Origin: JBCAWW01 sp039024315
GTDB lineage: Bacteria > Bacteroidota > Bacteroidia > J057
NCBI GenBank assembly: GCA_039024315.1
Contig: JBCCQN010000106.1
Span: 1-28,202 of the forward strand
Direction of reading: 5' to 3'
Length of the DNA stretch: 28,202 nucleotides
The position numbers and the translations under genes are program-made. Positions 8,215-17,715 of this stretch are shown in pieces; positions within the stretch are counted from its first letter, which is position 1, and each line of letters begins with the position of its first letter. The notes under the pieces were generated by a model that saw only the letters and a program-made list of their open reading frames with translations, was not told the origin of the DNA and made no database searches.

Positions 8215-8670
8215 TTATCGTCTGAGCGAAATTAAATGCACCAAGGTCTCAAGATCTGCTACATAAGATTTGTCATAGGCAAAGCGTTTGTGAAGGCGAG
8301 GAGCCAGATTTCTAATTCGGCGCGCAGAATCTTGTTCGTTGTAGCGGGTAATAAAGGCGACCACCGCTTCATCATCCTCATGCTTTTGCCAACCGTCAAA
8401 TTGACTCTTTAGCCGCTTCAAGGCCACATCATTGTCCGACATATATTCTCGTAACTTTTCAATCGCTTGTGCATCATTTTCAATCGCAGCTACTTCCTCC
8501 ATGATTTGTACAATCCGGCTAGAAAGATCAAAGTATTTTTCTCGATAATCCATCGAACTATCTGCCAGCTTGTCTAACTCGGATCTAACATCAGGACTCA
8601 ATGAACCAGATTGAGGACCGGCACAAGAAAAGACAGTGAGACAAATTCCGACGATGATGGCTACTCGCAT
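8215..8670 (-). CDS. Small lipoprotein, unknown function
   Basis: 151 residues. Lipoprotein signal with lipobox VFSC (Cys16). The mature protein is almost entirely predicted helical and highly charged (for example REKYFDLSSRIVQIMEEVAAIEND at about 43-66, then a Lys/Arg-rich C-terminus), resembling short helical-bundle or coiled-coil lipoproteins. No domain recognised. It is transcribed in the same direction as the DUF2807 gene, 59 bp upstream of it, so the two could share a transcript. It is divergent from the peptidyl-prolyl isomerase gene. Confidence 0.75.
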   Translation of the reverse strand: MRVAIIVGICLTVFSCAGPQSGSLSPDVRSELDKLADSSMDYREKYFDLSSRIVQIMEEVAAIENDAQAIEKLREYMSDNDVALKRLKSQFDGWQKHEDDEAVVAFITRYNEQDSARRIRNLAPRLHKRFAYDKSYVADLETLVHLISLRR

Positions 8671-8764
8671 ATGGCTCGTTTAGGGTACTGCTATTGACTA
8701 TCTATTTTTTCTACTACAGAAGCTTTTTCCTAATTTAGAGACAAATAGACTTTACTAAGATAAC

Positions 8765-9424
8765 ATGATAGATCGTATTTTTTGCCTTTTGCTGATTATT
8801 AGTCTTTTTCTCCCTCTAGGCCTGAGTGCACAAGAAGAAAAAGCAGACTTCGAACTCAAAACTCACAAGAAGAAAGAATATGTGGTAACGATCCATACCC
8901 CAGAGGGAGATATGGTATTACTCCTACACGATGAAACGCCAAAGCATAAAGCTAATTTTGTCAAATTAGCCCAAGAAGGCTTCTTTAATGGGACTACCTT
9001 TCATAGGGTAATGAAAGGCTTCATGATTCAAGGTGGCGACCCATATTCAAAAGACGGAGGGAAATCTGGAAAAATTGGCACAGGCGGTCCTGGCTATACC
9101 GTAGAGGCTGAGTTTATCCCTAAATACAAACATGAAAAAGGCGCCTTGGCGGCAGCTCGCCAACCAGATTTCACGAATCCCCAGAAACGATCCAGCGGCA
9201 GTCAATTTTATATTGTTCATAACCCTGCTAGCTGCCAGCATTTAAATGGTGCCTATACGATCTTTGGCCAAGTGATAGATGGGATGGATGTGATTGAAAA
9301 GATTGCCCTAAAACCTGTCAATAGAGCTAATCGCCCTTTAGAGGATATAAAGATGACCGTCGAAGTAGCTTTTCTAAAAAAGAAAAAGATTAGCAAGCTT
9401 TATAACTACGAATTTGAAGATTAA
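8765..9424 (+). CDS. Exported cyclophilin-type peptidyl-prolyl cis-trans isomerase
   Basis: 219 residues. Signal peptide 1-22 (cleavage LSA|QEE), so periplasmic. The cyclophilin domain covers about 40-200, with the catalytic block FHRVMKGFMIQGGDP (Phe79, catalytic Arg81, Gln89) and SGSQFYIVHNPA, then the LNGAYTIFGQVIDGMDVIEKI block. It should accelerate prolyl bond isomerisation in envelope proteins. A Lys-rich C-terminal tail (KKKKISKLYNYEFED) is extra. The stop codon overlaps that of the converging gene on the other strand (TTAA, 9421-9424). Confidence 0.93.
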   Translation: MIDRIFCLLLIISLFLPLGLSAQEEKADFELKTHKKKEYVVTIHTPEGDMVLLLHDETPKHKANFVKLAQEGFFNGTTFHRVMKGFMIQGGDPYSKDGGKSGKIGTGGPGYTVEAEFIPKYKHEKGALAAARQPDFTNPQKRSSGSQFYIVHNPASCQHLNGAYTIFGQVIDGMDVIEKIALKPVNRANRPLEDIKMTVEVAFLKKKKISKLYNYEFED

Positions 9425-9945
9425 AAGGCTTTAAAAACCTCTGGGAGCAGTTCATGGTAAAGCTCCATATGTTCTTGCTTCCGGAAGGTTACTAGCCCCA
9501 TTTTGCGATCGCTTTTATCCACTAAGATAAAGGTGGCCCCCCCATTGAGTCCAAATAGTTTGTTGACTGAGATCTTGATCGCTTTGAGTTCATCAAAAGG
9601 GATCTCCATGATCTTAAATCCCAATATATAACGAGTGATCGTTCTCTTGTCTAAATCAATACGAGCCGAAATCGAGACCACGGCGATCGCACCTAGTGCG
9701 GCAGTAGTCAAAAATACCAGCGTCCAAAGACTGCCTAGCCCTATCATATAATGCAAGCTGTAACCTTGCAACAAAAATAGCACCGCCACAAAATAGGTAA
9801 CTACTGATGCAGCAATGCCAAAAGTGGTACTTGAACCCACTTTAAATTCGAGGGCCTTACCTCGTACATCTAAACGATCTGCAGTTCTTGTTACGAATTG
9901 CCGGTATAAAAAGTATAAATGTTTTTGCTGTTCAGTCATCGCCAT
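9421..9945 (-). CDS. Small membrane protein with possible PH-like C-terminal domain
   Basis: I prefer ATG 9945 (174 residues) over the GTG at 9951; ATG 9939 is also possible. Two hydrophobic helices at about 41-60 and 68-93 are followed by a beta-rich C-terminal part (RIDLDKRTITRYILGFKIMEIPFDELKAIKI is the key area, about 95-125) with the strand pattern of bacterial PH-like domains. No enzyme motif is seen. It is the last gene of a tight minus-strand set: the DinB-like gene ends 14 bp upstream. The function is unknown; the PH-like assignment is from pattern only. Confidence 0.7.
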   Translation of the reverse strand: MAMTEQQKHLYFLYRQFVTRTADRLDVRGKALEFKVGSSTTFGIAASVVTYFVAVLFLLQGYSLHYMIGLGSLWTLVFLTTAALGAIAVVSISARIDLDKRTITRYILGFKIMEIPFDELKAIKISVNKLFGLNGGATFILVDKSDRKMGLVTFRKQEHMELYHELLPEVFKAF

Positions 9946-9959
9946 AATCACAAGATTTA

Positions 9960-10526
9960 TTACTGCAAGTTAGTTGGAAAGCCTGGCATTTGCATGACTC
10001 TTTTTGCTTGGCCCAAATGCCGCTCTTCATGTCCAGTGAGAATATACAAGGCATCTTCTAGGCTGTAAGTAACAAAGGCAGCCGCAGGCGAAATCATCAT
10101 CATATTCTTAAAATCCCTCTCTGGCAAGGCCTCAAATTGTGCGATTAAGGTCTCTTGATGGCGCAAGAAGTTGGACACAATATCAGTCGATAAGTCGCTG
10201 GCAGTGGGTCTAAAGTTTTTAGGGCTCTTGGATTTACTAATCACTTCGGCGCCCAATTGCTTACGTAGAGTGCGGCCAAAAAAACCAGAAAAGAGTTTGA
10301 GACGGCTAAATATATTTTGCGGCGGCTGAGCGTTCTGCGCAGCAGTCAAAATAGGAAAATAGAGCTTATTGGTCGTAATCAAGTGGTCTAAACACTGGGC
10401 GATACTCCAAGATTTTGGGCTAACCTTCCAGTTGAGACTTAGCCCATCTAAAGCAGAAAACTCCTTTTCTACCTCCGCACTAACGGCTTCAATTCTAGCG
10501 ACTAATCCGAGAATATAACTGGGCAT
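9960..10526 (-). CDS. DinB-like four-helix metal-binding protein
   Basis: 188 residues, soluble. The pattern fits the DinB/YfiT superfamily: SWSIAQCLDHLI with His48 in the second helix and GHEERHLGQAKRV with His166 and His170 near the C-terminus, giving the usual metal-binding His triad. DinB-family proteins include thiol S-transferases (bacillithiol, mycothiol) and many of unknown role; substrate cannot be inferred. It starts 3 bp after the ABC ATPase stop, so it is surely in the same operon. Codons 62-68 coincide with one copy of the dispersed palindromic motif (10328-10347). Confidence 0.82.
   Translation of the reverse strand: MPSYILGLVARIEAVSAEVEKEFSALDGLSLNWKVSPKSWSIAQCLDHLITTNKLYFPILTAAQNAQPPQNIFSRLKLFSGFFGRTLRKQLGAEVISKSKSPKNFRPTASDLSTDIVSNFLRHQETLIAQFEALPERDFKNMMMISPAAAFVTYSLEDALYILTGHEERHLGQAKRVMQMPGFPTNLQ
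10328..10347 (-). repeat. Dispersed palindromic motif, copy inside the DinB-like gene
   Basis: On the minus strand GACTGCTGCGCAGAACGCTC, identical over 19 bases to the copy at 25522; read within codons of the DinB-like protein (TAAQNAQ). Confidence 0.6.
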
Positions 10527-10529
10527 GAA

Positions 10530-11216
10530 TTAAAGATATTGCTGCACGATGTTTTCCGTAACGATTTTCCCATCTAGGAGGCGGACAATCCGGTTGCCAA
10601 ACTCTGCGCAATAGTTTGAGTGCGTAACCATTACAATTGTAGTCCCTTCACTATTTAACTGAGCTAAAATCTTCATCACCTCGTCGCCATTCGCACTATC
10701 TAGATTACCTGTCGGCTCATCCGCGAGGATTAATTTTGGATTGGTAACAATCGCCCTCGCCACGGCAACCCTTTGCTGCTGGCCACCTGATAGCTGTTGG
10801 GGAAAATGATTACGTCTATGCATCATATTCATACGTTCTAGCAGTGCTTCAGCCATTTTTCGGCGCTTGCCAGCAGGCGTTTTGTTATACAATAATGGTA
10901 GTTCTACATTTTCATAGACGGTAAGTTCTTCGATCAGATTAAAGCTCTGGAAGATAAAGCCGATGTATTGCTTGCGGAGTTGGGCTCTTTTCCTCTCCGA
11001 GTAACGCCCAACTTCCTCTTCGTTGAAATGATAAGTCCCTGAGCTAGGGCTATCGATCAAGCCAAGGATATTGAGGAGGCTAGACTTACCGCAGCCTGAA
11101 GGTCCCATAATTGAGACAAACTCTCCTTCTTTGATATGCAGAGAGACCTCATTGAGGGCTTTGGTTTCTATCTCGTCAGTGCGATAGACTTTGGTCAAGG
11201 CGGTAGTCCGAATCAT
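10530..11216 (-). CDS. ABC transporter ATP-binding protein, LolD/MacB type
   Basis: I place the start at ATG 11216 (228 residues, MIRTTALTKVYR). The longer TTG-initiated frame at 11252 adds 12 residues that no family member would need. All ABC ATPase motifs are present: Walker A GPSGCGKSS (38-46), Q-loop Gln90, signature LSGGQ (142-146), Walker B LILADEPT (162-169) and H-loop His199. The sequence style (TKVYR, SSSGTYHF, VELPLLYNKTPAGKRRKMAE) matches the FtsE/LolD/MacB group that powers lipoprotein release or MacB-like mechanotransmission. No MacB/LolC-like permease is adjacent; upstream are the alpha-2-macroglobulin and an MlaE-type permease, which normally uses a different ATPase. The partner is therefore unknown. 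Confidence 0.93.
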   Translation of the reverse strand: MIRTTALTKVYRTDEIETKALNEVSLHIKEGEFVSIMGPSGCGKSSLLNILGLIDSPSSGTYHFNEEEVGRYSERKRAQLRKQYIGFIFQSFNLIEELTVYENVELPLLYNKTPAGKRRKMAEALLERMNMMHRRNHFPQQLSGGQQQRVAVARAIVTNPKLILADEPTGNLDSANGDEVMKILAQLNSEGTTIVMVTHSNYCAEFGNRIVRLLDGKIVTENIVQQYL

Positions 11217-11285
11217 ATTCGAATTTACAAAAAAAGGAGGGAAGCGGCTCAATGCCCCCTCCCCTCCCCTTGAAGAATTTATTGC

Positions 11286-14200
11286 TTAGTTACCGCCAGC
11301 TTCGACTACATTGACCCATTGCCCGGCTTTACGGGCTTGGATCGCATGATCATACATAGCATCACTGGTTACGGAGGGCAAATAGAAACGGCCTAAGTAA
11401 CTAGCATTCAATAAGACATTAAAAGTCTTACTCTGGCCGCGTTTGAGGTCATAGAAGGAATAGACACGGTCATCACGGATATCTTGATACTCAGGTGTAT
11501 CGCCACCGGCACTACTACCGTCAAGACGAGTATTATGTATTTCCCAACCGGAGGGAAAGATTTGGTTGAGCACCATCTCTTCGTAATCTCTTTGACCTGT
11601 ATTTTTGACTGTAACGACAGCTTTGAAATCAGTACCTTGCGCTAATTGGGTAGGATCAATCGTTTTGCCTGCCATATCAAAATAATTTACGGTCATAGCT
11701 AAGCCGTTTGCAGCATCGGTAGTTTCTCCTTTTTCTGGAATCCCTTCGATAATCACGCGCGCAAACAACATCCCGCCTGCATTATTTTTGATTTCAAGAT
11801 CCGCTAGATCAGCTTCTGCGAGGGCCAATTGCCACATAGGCTTATCAGACTTCACACTTTGCCATTTGCCATCACCAAGACGATAATTAAAGGCTACTTT
11901 TTCACTAAAGCCTTCTTCACCGACGTATTTAGACATCGCAATCAAGCTGTAAGCTGTAGCCTGTGTATTGAGCCATTGATCGGAAGAAAGTCGATCCGAG
12001 ATCGCTTTTACCAGCGTTCCGGCACGGTCTCTCATCTCCATATGGCTGAGTGCTTGCAAGATCACGGCTTGGTCCCTAAGCTGGGAGCCATAAGTGCCTC
12101 CTAGTTCTTGATATACAGCAACCTCTTGGCTAAGCGTGTTGACCATATCTCTGGCTACTTTTTCTTGACCTGCGAGATAATAGGCTGTGGCAAGATTCCA
12201 TCTAACGACCGGACTATAATCCCCGCTTTGACGCATACGGTTCATGGAGCCGAGGTCAGGAGATTTAGCGAGCGATAAAAGATAAAGACGATAAGCTTGG
12301 GTCAAGGCAGAGGCCCCGTCCCCACCATTCCAGTTCTGGGCTTCTTTACGCTGATAATTGATCCATTTGTCCTTGAAGCCATCGGGAAGACTATAACCAG
12401 CCATTTCGGCTTCTATCATGAAGTGCCCAGCGTAATTGGTCCCCCAATCATTGGCTTCAGCATTGCCTGGCCAATATGACATTCCTCCACTGGCGAGTTG
12501 GAAGCTACGAAGGCGTTTGATGCCCGCCCTGATATTCTTATCGACACTTTCCTTTTGAGGAGTAGTTAAGTCCAAGAGCGTGGCCAAGCGAACCTGTGGG
12601 AACACACTAGAAGTAGTTTGCTCGATACAACCATACGGATAGCGGATTAAGTACTCTAAACGCTTTCCAAGGTTAAGCGGTGGGATGGAAGAAACCTCCA
12701 CTACCCCTGCACGAGTCCCTCGCATACCAATCGGCGTGATCGCTTGAGCCCAAGTTTGATTTTTTTCAAGCGATTTTGAGAAGCTTTCATAAATCACTGG
12801 ATTAGGCACTCTTACTTCAATGTCGGTTTCATAGACGGCTAGGTCTCCACCTGATTGAGCCGTGATCTTTACATGGCCTGTACCGAGTGAGCTCAAGACT
12901 CCAAGATTGAAATAAGCCATCTTTTCGCCGGCATCGTAGAAGCGAACTACCTGCTTTTCGGGTCCATCGACTAACATGCGTTTTCCTGTCTCCACTTTGA
13001 CGTTTACCACTTTACTACCATCCTCTGTTGAGAATACGGTAACTGGAAGTCGTACATTTTCCCCGGGGCCTACCACTCTTGGGAGTGAGCCTAAAACCAT
13101 GAGTGCCTTGCGGACTGGGGTAGATTTTTCTGCTTTGCCGTAGGCACCTTTTCCATTAGAAGCAACTACCATAGTACGGACAGCGCCTACATAGTTGGGC
13201 ATATTGATGACATGAGAATTGGTTTCTCCTGCCTTGAGTTCAAATGGACCGAGGAACTGCACCACTGGCTTGAAGCGATCAGGTTTCTTACCTTCTGGTC
13301 CTTCCCCACTATCCCCACCACCGATGTTGAGGAGGCTCTTAACCTCGCCTCCGTAAGCGCCGAGAACATGATCGTAGATATCCCAAGTCTTAATGCCTAG
13401 TGCTTCACGTGCATAAAAAGTGCTCCATGGATCTGGCGTTTTAAAACGGGTTAAGCCCAACAAGCCTTCGTCAACCATTGCCAGCGTATACGTCATGGGA
13501 CCGCCTTCTTTTTCGGATACTTTGACTTGGACACGAGAGTTAGGCTCTAAAACGTCTGCCATAGTAATTTCTGGAGAAAGAATGGTAGCAGGATTTTCAA
13601 CTTTAATGGGTATCACCCCATAAAGTCTAATGGGACGATCGTTGGCGGTCTGAGCATGTGGTTGAAGCAAGCTAACGTTTATGTAGACATTAGGTGCCAT
13701 TTCTCCGCTTGCCTCTAGACTAAACTTAGTATTACCTTTTTGGGCTTCTAGCCAATGGGCTTCGATTACTTTCGTCCCGCTTTCTACACTTACCAAAGCG
13801 CGGCCCGCAAAGCCAGTAGGGATATTCAAATTGATGGTCTCGCCTACTTGGTAGACGGGTTTATCAGAAGTGAAAGTCAACATCTGCGCTCCGCCTTGGC
13901 CATCTTCGGCCGCACGGCCGGCCCAACCTGGCCAATCGATATAAATGATTTTACCGGTTGCGTGTCCGTTTTGATCAACTGCACGCACGAGATATCGTCC
14001 CCACTCTGGATAATCGACTCTTAAGGTATAAGTACCACGGCCATTGGAGGTAGAGACAGTCTTACTGTCTAATTCACGACCCGAAACTTTGCCTTTATAG
14101 CTACCGATATTGTCTTGGCTCTTGTCCCACCACCATTTCCAACTCAGTTTGTACAGAGTTACTTCTACAGTTGAGGAGACAGGATTTCCCTCGGTATCGA

Positions 14201-16814
14201 CAGTAACGATATTTACACTATGGTCCTCATCGGTGAGGAGCATGCCTCTGGCAACGTCTCCCTTGGGCGTTTTAATACCTGCATAAGTCTGATAGGGGTG
14301 AAAGGGGGTACTAAATCGATCCACGCTAAAACCCCCTCCAGGCTCAAAAACTCTCGTACTAAAGTTAGCTTGGAGCATACCAGGCGCCGTTTCATTAGAA
14401 GAAAGATTAGCCGGTACACTTGCGGTACCTTCATTGGTTAAGTTTCCTTCAAACAGCGTCTGCTCTTCCGATTGAAATTTTCTTACTGGATCATCAAAAA
14501 TATAATCAGAGAACTTAGGGAATTTCGTAGGGACTGACTTTAGACTCGCCTTAACCTCTGCTTTTAATCCTCTAGCAATGGCCCCATGCAGCCACATGGC
14601 CTTTAATTGCGTGCTTTGGTTACGGGTACGATTGGAGAGTGCCTTAACGCCAAAATCTAATTCCATTTTGAGGCGATTAGGTACTACCGTTTCAACTTTG
14701 ATGCTACGTTCAAAGGTGGCTCCCCCAACGCTCACTTTCGCACGGTAATTACCCGTAGGCGCATCTGCTGCCGTTTTGGTAGGGAAGGGATAAAAGCCAT
14801 TTTGACCGGAGCGGCTGACGGTTTTTTCCACTGAACGCCCACGAGGGTCAACCAATTCGAAAACTACAGGATGATCGTCAGGCAAGGTGCCGAGCTTATC
14901 TTCTAACAAGAAAGTCAAGTAAATGTCATCACCAGGACGCCAAACCCCTCTTTCGCCATAGATATATCCTTTAAGGCCCTCGTGATAAGTTTTGCCCTCT
15001 GTATCAAAATTACTCATAGATAAGGCCGAACCATCATCTAAACGGAGGTAACCTCTTTGCTGGCCCTTTTTGGCAACGAGTAAATAAGGAATGCGCGGGA
15101 TCTTGGTACGCGCCATCCCTTCACTATCAGAGGTGATGGTCTGCATCAATTGATGTTGGTAGTCGTATACTTCTAAACTAACTCCACTCTCAGGTTTGGT
15201 AGTCTGGAGATTGGTTACCACGATCATAGCACCGCCACTGCCTTTTTTGGCGATCAGACCGAGATCAGACGCAAGTATATTGCGCTTGACCATGCGTTCT
15301 GCGAAGTAGTAATCATCTTTACAAGGATCGTTGCGCTCGCCCTCATCATAGTAATAGTAATCCCAGTAACTATCTTCCTCTTCTTGCGTGAAGGTGTACC
15401 AGTCATCTTCTAGGGCTAGCATGTTGACATCTTCTTCGGCCCCAAGCTCATCAGAACAGGCATAGAAGGCATAAGAACGGCGGTATCCAATTGCCACTTC
15501 ATACAAGGCACCAGGATCAGATTTGATCATAGAGGCCAGGTCCAAGGAGTGACGATTCCATTGGTTGAGATCTAGATCAGGATTGGCCCCTAGTTCGATC
15601 CGCTTCATCATGACGGGCTGCCCTACACGTTTTAACTCATTGCTTCCATCCAACTGATTGGTTTGGAGGAATTGAGGGATATTTTTTTCGTATATCTTGA
15701 TGACTCGTACATCTACAGCCCTAAGGCCCTTGGCTTCAAAGATAAATGGTAAATTACCTGTATTTGGCAGGATAGTCCCTTTACCGATCATGCGCAATTC
15801 GGGCTTTGTTTCACTAAAGATGACCGTTTCACTGGTTTGGGAATTGAGGCTAAGGCCAGAAGCGCTTTTGATACCACGGTTAAGTGCTAATTCTAAGGGG
15901 CCTACGATTTTCTTATTAGGGTAAATCAAAAGGCGGTTGCCTTCGATGGAAGTTTTAATACCAGTTTTTTCGAGATTAACCAAGCCTTTAAGCTCTTGCT
16001 CATGATCCAATGGCTCCGAAAACTCCACTACGATATAAGCTTCGGGCTGATCGTAGGTATAGGTAGCGATAGGGGCAAATGTACCCAAAGGCGGAAGCCT
16101 TAAAGCTTTACGGCCTACCTCATCAACTCCTAATGGTCTGGCATTCCAGCGTACTTCTATTTCCTGCTCATTCTGAGAACGCTCAATCGTAGGGATGATA
16201 AAGGTGTGCTCTTTTGACTTGCTGTTGTGTTTCCAATCCAAGTCTAAATCATCTCCATCCAACTCAGCAGTCAGAAGCGCTTCCATTTCTTTGTCTGAAA
16301 CAAAGTCCGCCGTGCGAACGATGCCGCTTAATTTAGAATCAGTAGTATTGACCAGCTCCATGCTCGCAAACTCAACCTGTAAACGCTGCCTTCTAGTAGC
16401 AAACTGGAAATTGAAGGTTTCCAATTCAGACTTGATATCAGTGAGGATATCCTTAAGGTTAAGAGATGCGGTAAAGCGTTCCCCGGAGGGTAAGTCTAAA
16501 GAGGGGATAAAAATCAAAGTGCGACTATCTTCCCATTGCGCCACTCCCCTGATGGAGGGAGAAAAATTAAAAGGCATCTCTTCAAGCGGAATGCCGATTT
16601 CCTCAGAAGAGACTTGATCATCGGCAAAGCGAACCTTAATAGGGTTTTGACGAGAAATTTCGCCTGCAGTATAAGCAGAGAGATAATCATTAAAGGCAGG
16701 GTTAAAAGGGGTGGACTTACTAGATTCTCCTAGATTTAATAGGCCAAATAAGGTCAAGAGGAGAAGGGTAGCCGAAAGCCCGATGCTAAGGGGGAGCTTG
16801 TGTTTGGCGATCAT
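11286..16814 (-). CDS. Bacterial alpha-2-macroglobulin (thioester-containing)
   Basis: 1842 residues, the size of bacterial alpha-2-macroglobulins, which are periplasmic protease traps paralleling the eukaryotic immune proteins. The N-terminal hydrophobic segment (about 9-27) has no lipobox Cys, so it is an uncleaved anchor or signal. The hallmark YGERGVWRPGDD (about 618-630) marks the macroglobulin (MG) repeats. The thioester motif is intact: GCIEQ with Cys1396 and Gln1399, followed by an alpha/alpha toroid-like complement domain and a C-terminal receptor-binding-like domain. An unusual acidic/Tyr-rich insert (EEEDSYWDYYYYDEGERND) lies near 470-490. It lies between an MlaE-type permease (161 bp upstream) and the ABC ATPase (69 bp downstream). 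No pbpC homologue, the usual neighbour of type I members, is visible. Covalent trapping of foreign proteases is inferred from the family. Confidence 0.92.
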   Translation of the reverse strand: MIAKHKLPLSIGLSATLLLLTLFGLLNLGESSKSTPFNPAFNDYLSAYTAGEISRQNPIKVRFADDQVSSEEIGIPLEEMPFNFSPSIRGVAQWEDSRTLIFIPSLDLPSGERFTASLNLKDILTDIKSELETFNFQFATRRQRLQVEFASMELVNTTDSKLSGIVRTADFVSDKEMEALLTAELDGDDLDLDWKHNSKSKEHTFIIPTIERSQNEQEIEVRWNARPLGVDEVGRKALRLPPLGTFAPIATYTYDQPEAYIVVEFSEPLDHEQELKGLVNLEKTGIKTSIEGNRLLIYPNKKIVGPLELALNRGIKSASGLSLNSQTSETVIFSETKPELRMIGKGTILPNTGNLPFIFEAKGLRAVDVRVIKIYEKNIPQFLQTNQLDGSNELKRVGQPVMMKRIELGANPDLDLNQWNRHSLDLASMIKSDPGALYEVAIGYRRSYAFYACSDELGAEEDVNMLALEDDWYTFTQEEEDSYWDYYYYDEGERNDPCKDDYYFAERMVKRNILASDLGLIAKKGSGGAMIVVTNLQTTKPESGVSLEVYDYQHQLMQTITSDSEGMARTKIPRIPYLLVAKKGQQRGYLRLDDGSALSMSNFDTEGKTYHEGLKGYIYGERGVWRPGDDIYLTFLLEDKLGTLPDDHPVVFELVDPRGRSVEKTVSRSGQNGFYPFPTKTAADAPTGNYRAKVSVGGATFERSIKVETVVPNRLKMELDFGVKALSNRTRNQSTQLKAMWLHGAIARGLKAEVKASLKSVPTKFPKFSDYIFDDPVRKFQSEEQTLFEGNLTNEGTASVPANLSSNETAPGMLQANFSTRVFEPGGGFSVDRFSTPFHPYQTYAGIKTPKGDVARGMLLTDEDHSVNIVTVDTEGNPVSSTVEVTLYKLSWKWWWDKSQDNIGSYKGKVSGRELDSKTVSTSNGRGTYTLRVDYPEWGRYLVRAVDQNGHATGKIIYIDWPGWAGRAAEDGQGGAQMLTFTSDKPVYQVGETINLNIPTGFAGRALVSVESGTKVIEAHWLEAQKGNTKFSLEASGEMAPNVYINVSLLQPHAQTANDRPIRLYGVIPIKVENPATILSPEITMADVLEPNSRVQVKVSEKEGGPMTYTLAMVDEGLLGLTRFKTPDPWSTFYAREALGIKTWDIYDHVLGAYGGEVKSLLNIGGGDSGEGPEGKKPDRFKPVVQFLGPFELKAGETNSHVINMPNYVGAVRTMVVASNGKGAYGKAEKSTPVRKALMVLGSLPRVVGPGENVRLPVTVFSTEDGSKVVNVKVETGKRMLVDGPEKQVVRFYDAGEKMAYFNLGVLSSLGTGHVKITAQSGGDLAVYETDIEVRVPNPVIYESFSKSLEKNQTWAQAITPIGMRGTRAGVVEVSSIPPLNLGKRLEYLIRYPYGCIEQTTSSVFPQVRLATLLDLTTPQKESVDKNIRAGIKRLRSFQLASGGMSYWPGNAEANDWGTNYAGHFMIEAEMAGYSLPDGFKDKWINYQRKEAQNWNGGDGASALTQAYRLYLLSLAKSPDLGSMNRMRQSGDYSPVVRWNLATAYYLAGQEKVARDMVNTLSQEVAVYQELGGTYGSQLRDQAVILQALSHMEMRDRAGTLVKAISDRLSSDQWLNTQATAYSLIAMSKYVGEEGFSEKVAFNYRLGDGKWQSVKSDKPMWQLALAEADLADLEIKNNAGGMLFARVIIEGIPEKGETTDAANGLAMTVNYFDMAGKTIDPTQLAQGTDFKAVVTVKNTGQRDYEEMVLNQIFPSGWEIHNTRLDGSSAGGDTPEYQDIRDDRVYSFYDLKRGQSKTFNVLLNASYLGRFYLPSVTSDAMYDHAIQARKAGQWVNVVEAGGN

Positions 16815-16974
16815 GGGTTAATCATTTATTTATGAATCAGACAATAAACCAGCCGAAAGAAATTTACGATTCTTTCTAATACAAAAGTACCAGCCGAGGC
16901 TGAAAGCATAAGGGAAAAGTAAAAAGCGTAGCCGAAAAAGAAGGATTCGCCGAAAGCAAGCCAAAAACAGTTTG

Positions 16975-17715
16975 CTACAACATAATTTGGGCGATCAGAA
17001 AGTCTGCTACTACCATGGAAAGACAAGAGAAGACAACGGCTCTCGTACTAGAAGCTCCTACCTCTAGTGCTCCCCCACGGGTGAAGAAACCTTGATAGGC
17101 AGAAACCGAAGTAATCAAGAAACCAAAGGTAAAGGCTTTGACGTACATCACCAATACCTGGAAGGGTTCATAATAGGTCTGGATACCAGCTGTAAACTCA
17201 ACTGCTGTTACCTCTCCAGTCCAGTCTCCGGCAAACAAACCGCCGAGGTGGCAAAGGAAGGCCGAAACCGTAACCAGTACAGGGAAAGCAATAAGGCCTG
17301 CGATGATTTTGGGTAGAATAAGATAAGCGCTGGCATTGATTCCCATCACTTCGATGGCATCTATTTGCTCGGTAACGCGCATGGTGCCGATTTCAGAAGC
17401 GATTTTGGAGCCAATTCGTCCTGCAAGGATAAAAGTCAGTACAGTAGGAGCTAACTCTAACAAGGTAGAGGCAGAAACAATTGAACCAATAACTGATTTA
17501 GGGATAAAGTCAGAAATCAATTGGTAGGCAGTCTGCAAGGTGGTCACCCCACCAATAAAGACAGAAATCACGATCACGATACCGAGACTACCGTTGATCA
17601 TGCTGACGGTTTCAGAAAGGGCCAATTCGTAGTAAACTTTCGGCTTTTCGAGGGTTTTGAACATCCCAATCAGCAGAGAGAAAAAGCGGCCGGTATGAAA
17701 GAAAAAGCTGTACAA
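16975..17715 (-). CDS. mlaE: MlaE-family ABC transporter permease (phospholipid transport)
   Basis: 246 residues with five or so membrane helices. Family landmarks: IVIVISVFIGGVTTLQTAYQ, ELAPTVLTFILAGRIGSKIASEIGTMRVTEQIDAIEVMG (the conserved cytoplasmic coupling stretch, about 95-135) and FGFLITSVSAYQGFF. The start is TTG 17715. An in-frame ATG 17 codons later would remove the N-terminal amphipathic segment (FHTGRFFSLLIGMF) that MlaE homologues have, so TTG is preferred. MlaE moves phospholipids between the membranes together with an MlaF ATPase and an MCE-domain protein, which in Bacteroidota often follow directly. Here neither follows; the next genes are the alpha-2-macroglobulin and a LolD-type ATPase. 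Confidence 0.9.
   Translation of the reverse strand: MYSFFFHTGRFFSLLIGMFKTLEKPKVYYELALSETVSMINGSLGIVIVISVFIGGVTTLQTAYQLISDFIPKSVIGSIVSASTLLELAPTVLTFILAGRIGSKIASEIGTMRVTEQIDAIEVMGINASAYLILPKIIAGLIAFPVLVTVSAFLCHLGGLFAGDWTGEVTAVEFTAGIQTYYEPFQVLVMYVKAFTFGFLITSVSAYQGFFTRGGALEVGASSTRAVVFSCLSMVVADFLIAQIML

Noticed and set aside
16826..17026. Minus-strand open frame of 66 codons overlapping the 3' end of the mlaE-like gene
   Set aside because: It overlaps mlaE out of frame, has no recognisable domain and lies mainly in the short mlaE-A2M gap; chance frame more likely.
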